Positions 62,422 to 64,000 of a stretch of DNA of 64,000 nucleotides are shown piece by piece. Both the position numbers and the translations under genes were made by a program. The stretch comes from Sinomicrobium kalidii (GTDB lineage: Bacteria > Bacteroidota > Bacteroidia > Flavobacteriales > Flavobacteriaceae): NCBI RefSeq assembly GCF_021183825.1, contig NZ_CP089211.1, positions 3,273,501-3,337,500 of the forward strand, read 5' to 3'. The first letter of the stretch is position 1. The number at the start of each line of letters is the position of its first letter. The notes beneath the pieces are model-generated. The model saw only the letters and a list, made by a program, of their open reading frames with translations. It had not been told where the DNA came from and did no database searches.

Positions 62422-63261
62422 ATGAAACGAATATTAGTACCTACCGATTTTTCCGCCAATGCAAGAAATGCTGTTGACTATGCTGTTCAACTGTTCAAAG
62501 ATGAGGCGTGTGAATTTATACTGCTCCATACCTTTGGCGCCGGAAATACCACCAATATGATGGTTTTACAGGCTTCCAACCCCGCGTACGAGGCGGCACT
62601 CGTAAGATCACAAAAAGGATTGAAAGAGCTTTTCGATATATTGAGTTCTTCGGGAATAAACCGGGATCATGCCTTTGACATGGTTTCCAGGTACGGCCGC
62701 CTGGCCGAAACGGTCAAAGAACTGATTAAAGAGCGGAATATCGGTATGATCGTCATGGGCACCCGGGGAGCGACCGGGGCAAAAGAAAGATGGTTTGGCA
62801 GCAATACCGTTGCGGTCATGGAAAGCGTATTTAACTGCCCGATACTGGCGGTACCCGAATCTGCCGGGATAAAGATACCTAAGGGGATCGTATTTCCGTC
62901 TTCTTTTAAAAATGCTTATAAAAGAAAAGACCTTGCTCCGTTATTGGAATTGGCGAAGAAACATCGATGTACCGTGAGAATACTGCACATCGGGGACAGA
63001 GAAGAACCGGATGAAGAACAACTGGATAACAAGGCCTGTCTTATGGTGAGGCTGGAGGGAATAAAAACCCATTATCACGCCCTGACCAATATAGATACGG
63101 AAACGGCCATCCATTGTTTTACGGAAAGCCGTGAAGATGTGGACATGATTGCCTTTATGAACCAAAAGCACAGTTTATTTAATACAATGCTAAGGAAACC
63201 TGTACTTAAAGGACTGGGGCACCATACGGGGGTCCCCCTGCTTGTTATGTATCGTTCGTAA
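62422..63261 (+). CDS. Tandem-domain universal stress protein
   Basis: A ~279-residue Usp (ILVPTDFSANARNAVDYAVQLFKDE). ATP loop GTRGATGAKERWFGSNT; ends TGVPLLVMYRS. Very similar to the Usp at 40857. The ATG at 62422 fits the family start better than 62395. Third of the triplet, 122 nt after the previous gene, without an FNR-type box. Confidence 0.9.
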   Translation: MKRILVPTDFSANARNAVDYAVQLFKDEACEFILLHTFGAGNTTNMMVLQASNPAYEAALVRSQKGLKELFDILSSSGINRDHAFDMVSRYGRLAETVKELIKERNIGMIVMGTRGATGAKERWFGSNTVAVMESVFNCPILAVPESAGIKIPKGIVFPSSFKNAYKRKDLAPLLELAKKHRCTVRILHIGDREEPDEEQLDNKACLMVRLEGIKTHYHALTNIDTETAIHCFTESREDVDMIAFMNQKHSLFNTMLRKPVLKGLGHHTGVPLLVMYRS

Positions 63262-63346
63262 ATTTATTAACCGGGTATTAATGCGTAAATTTATAGATGC
63301 TTCCGGAGCCCGGGGCCAAAGGGTGTAATCTTAAAATCAAAGACTT

Positions 63347-63760
63347 ATGAAAAATATCGGTATTTGGATGGATCGGAGAAAGGCCCATCTCGTCACCGTG
63401 GAAAAGGGGGATGAAAAAATAGAAACGGTGATCTCAAAGATAGAAGCCTACCGGCCTGTGGGCGGATCGCGTTCTAAAACGCGTTGGGGCCCCCAGGATG
63501 TGGTACAGGACAGCAAATATACGGAAAGGAGGAAACACCAGATGAAAAGATATTTTGAAGTCCTGGCAGCAAAGATCAAGGATGCGGAGGCCATAGCTAT
63601 TTACGGTCCCGGAGCCGTCGGGTTTAAGTTTGCCGAATACCTGGAGAAAGACCATAAATCTTTAAGGGAAAAAGTAAAATGTGTGGAAAAGGCAGACAGC
63701 ATGACAGCAAACCAGGTAAAGGCGCTGGTACGGGATTTTTTTGTTTCCGGCAGCCTTTAG
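63347..63760 (+). CDS. Conserved hypothetical protein (eRF1-domain/host-attachment-like)
   Basis: A 137-residue soluble protein beginning IGIWMDRRKAHLVTVEKGDEKIETVIS. The WMDRRKAHLV start and the middle YFEVLAAKIKDAEAIAIYGPGAVGFKFAEYLEKD recall small eRF1-domain or host-attachment-type proteins that accompany stress genes. Function unknown. It follows the Usp triplet on the same strand after 85 nt. Confidence 0.6.
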   Translation: MKNIGIWMDRRKAHLVTVEKGDEKIETVISKIEAYRPVGGSRSKTRWGPQDVVQDSKYTERRKHQMKRYFEVLAAKIKDAEAIAIYGPGAVGFKFAEYLEKDHKSLREKVKCVEKADSMTANQVKALVRDFFVSGSL

Positions 63761-63800
63761 TGATGCGTAAGGAAATGCTGTTGCCACCCGATTTAAAAAT

Positions 63801-64000
63801 ATGAGTAATACCCATCTGTTAAAAATCACGAAGGCCTCGGGAGAGCAGGCCGATTTTTCTTATGAGAAGCTCCGCACCTCCCTGAAACACACCGGGGCGG
63901 GAGATCGGCTTATCGAACATATTATCCGGACGGTTCACGATGAGCTTTACCCCGGCATTTCCACCCGGGAAATATACAACCGGGCTTTTGCCATACTACG
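63801..64000 (+). CDS. ATP-cone domain protein (3' truncated by window end)
   Basis: The frame starts at ATG 63801 and is open to the window edge (66 codons): LLKITKASGEQADFSYEKLRTSLKHTGAG and ISTREIYNRAFAILR fit an ATP-cone domain as found at the N-terminus of ribonucleotide reductases, NrdR and some ATP-cone/endonuclease proteins of Bacteroidota. What follows the cone lies outside the window. It lies only 41 nt after the previous gene. Confidence 0.75.
   Translation, partial: MSNTHLLKITKASGEQADFSYEKLRTSLKHTGAGDRLIEHIIRTVHDELYPGISTREIYNRAFAIL

Overview
The window looks like chromosomal DNA of a Bacteroidota bacterium, probably Flavobacteriaceae-like. Signs are a fused ccoN-ccoO gene, promoters with the Bacteroidota -7 element TAnnTTTG instead of sigma70 boxes, A-rich instead of Shine-Dalgarno leaders, and Bacteroidota-type protein families (DUF4136-like lipoprotein, YceI, GH130 plus GT4). 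No tRNA, rRNA, CRISPR array, transposase or phage gene was seen. Taxonomy and gene functions are inferred from recognised motifs, not from database searches.

Layout. 1-5.9 kb: cbb3 cytochrome oxidase (ccoNO partial, ccoQ, ccoP), its assembly genes ccoG and ccoH, a SafE-like metal transporter, and a group III truncated globin. 6.4-12 kb: an oxygen-independent coproporphyrinogen III dehydrogenase (hemN), two YceI proteins around an outer-membrane porin, and a CoA-transferase. 12.2-14.4 kb and 29.2-31.5 kb: two paralogous two-component pairs. 14.6-29 kb: universal stress proteins (Usp), Hsp20, a D-lactate-type dehydrogenase, a decayed TauE/SafE gene, dodecin, a LOG/L,D-transpeptidase operon, the mlaEFD lipid transporter, a peroxiredoxin-GH130-glycosyltransferase operon and thioredoxin. 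31.5-33 kb and 56.7-57.7 kb: two copies of a paired structured non-coding locus. 33-56 kb: more Usp genes, small membrane and metal-binding-type proteins, two P-type ATPases, an ABC exporter with a DUF892 protein, PEP synthase, a methyltransferase, a Ca2+/cation antiporter, and a phosphoribosyltransferase plus hydrolase. 57.7-64 kb: class II ribonucleotide reductase, WG-repeat and DUF2267 proteins, three tandem Usp genes, and the start of an ATP-cone gene.

Unifying observation. 25 sites matching or nearly matching TGATnnnnATCA (the FNR/FixK-type palindrome) lie upstream of 26 transcription units. In every case the first base of the 12-bp box is exactly 35 nt before a TAnnTTTG-like -7 element, which puts the box centre near -41.5, the class II activator position. 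The two histidine kinases carry a FixL-like PAS domain with the heme-ligand histidine and the distal arginine 20 residues apart, as in FixL. Their partners fuse a receiver domain to a CRP/FNR-type DNA-binding module, in effect FixJ and FixK in one protein. I infer that the window is a physically clustered oxygen-limitation regulon. It resembles the mycobacterial DosR dormancy regulon in content (many Usp, Hsp20, class II RNR, PEP synthase, P-type ATPases, phosphoribosyltransferase) but uses a FixL/CRP-type switch. Four box-driven structured RNAs appear to belong to it; one pair lies directly upstream of the ribonucleotide reductase gene.
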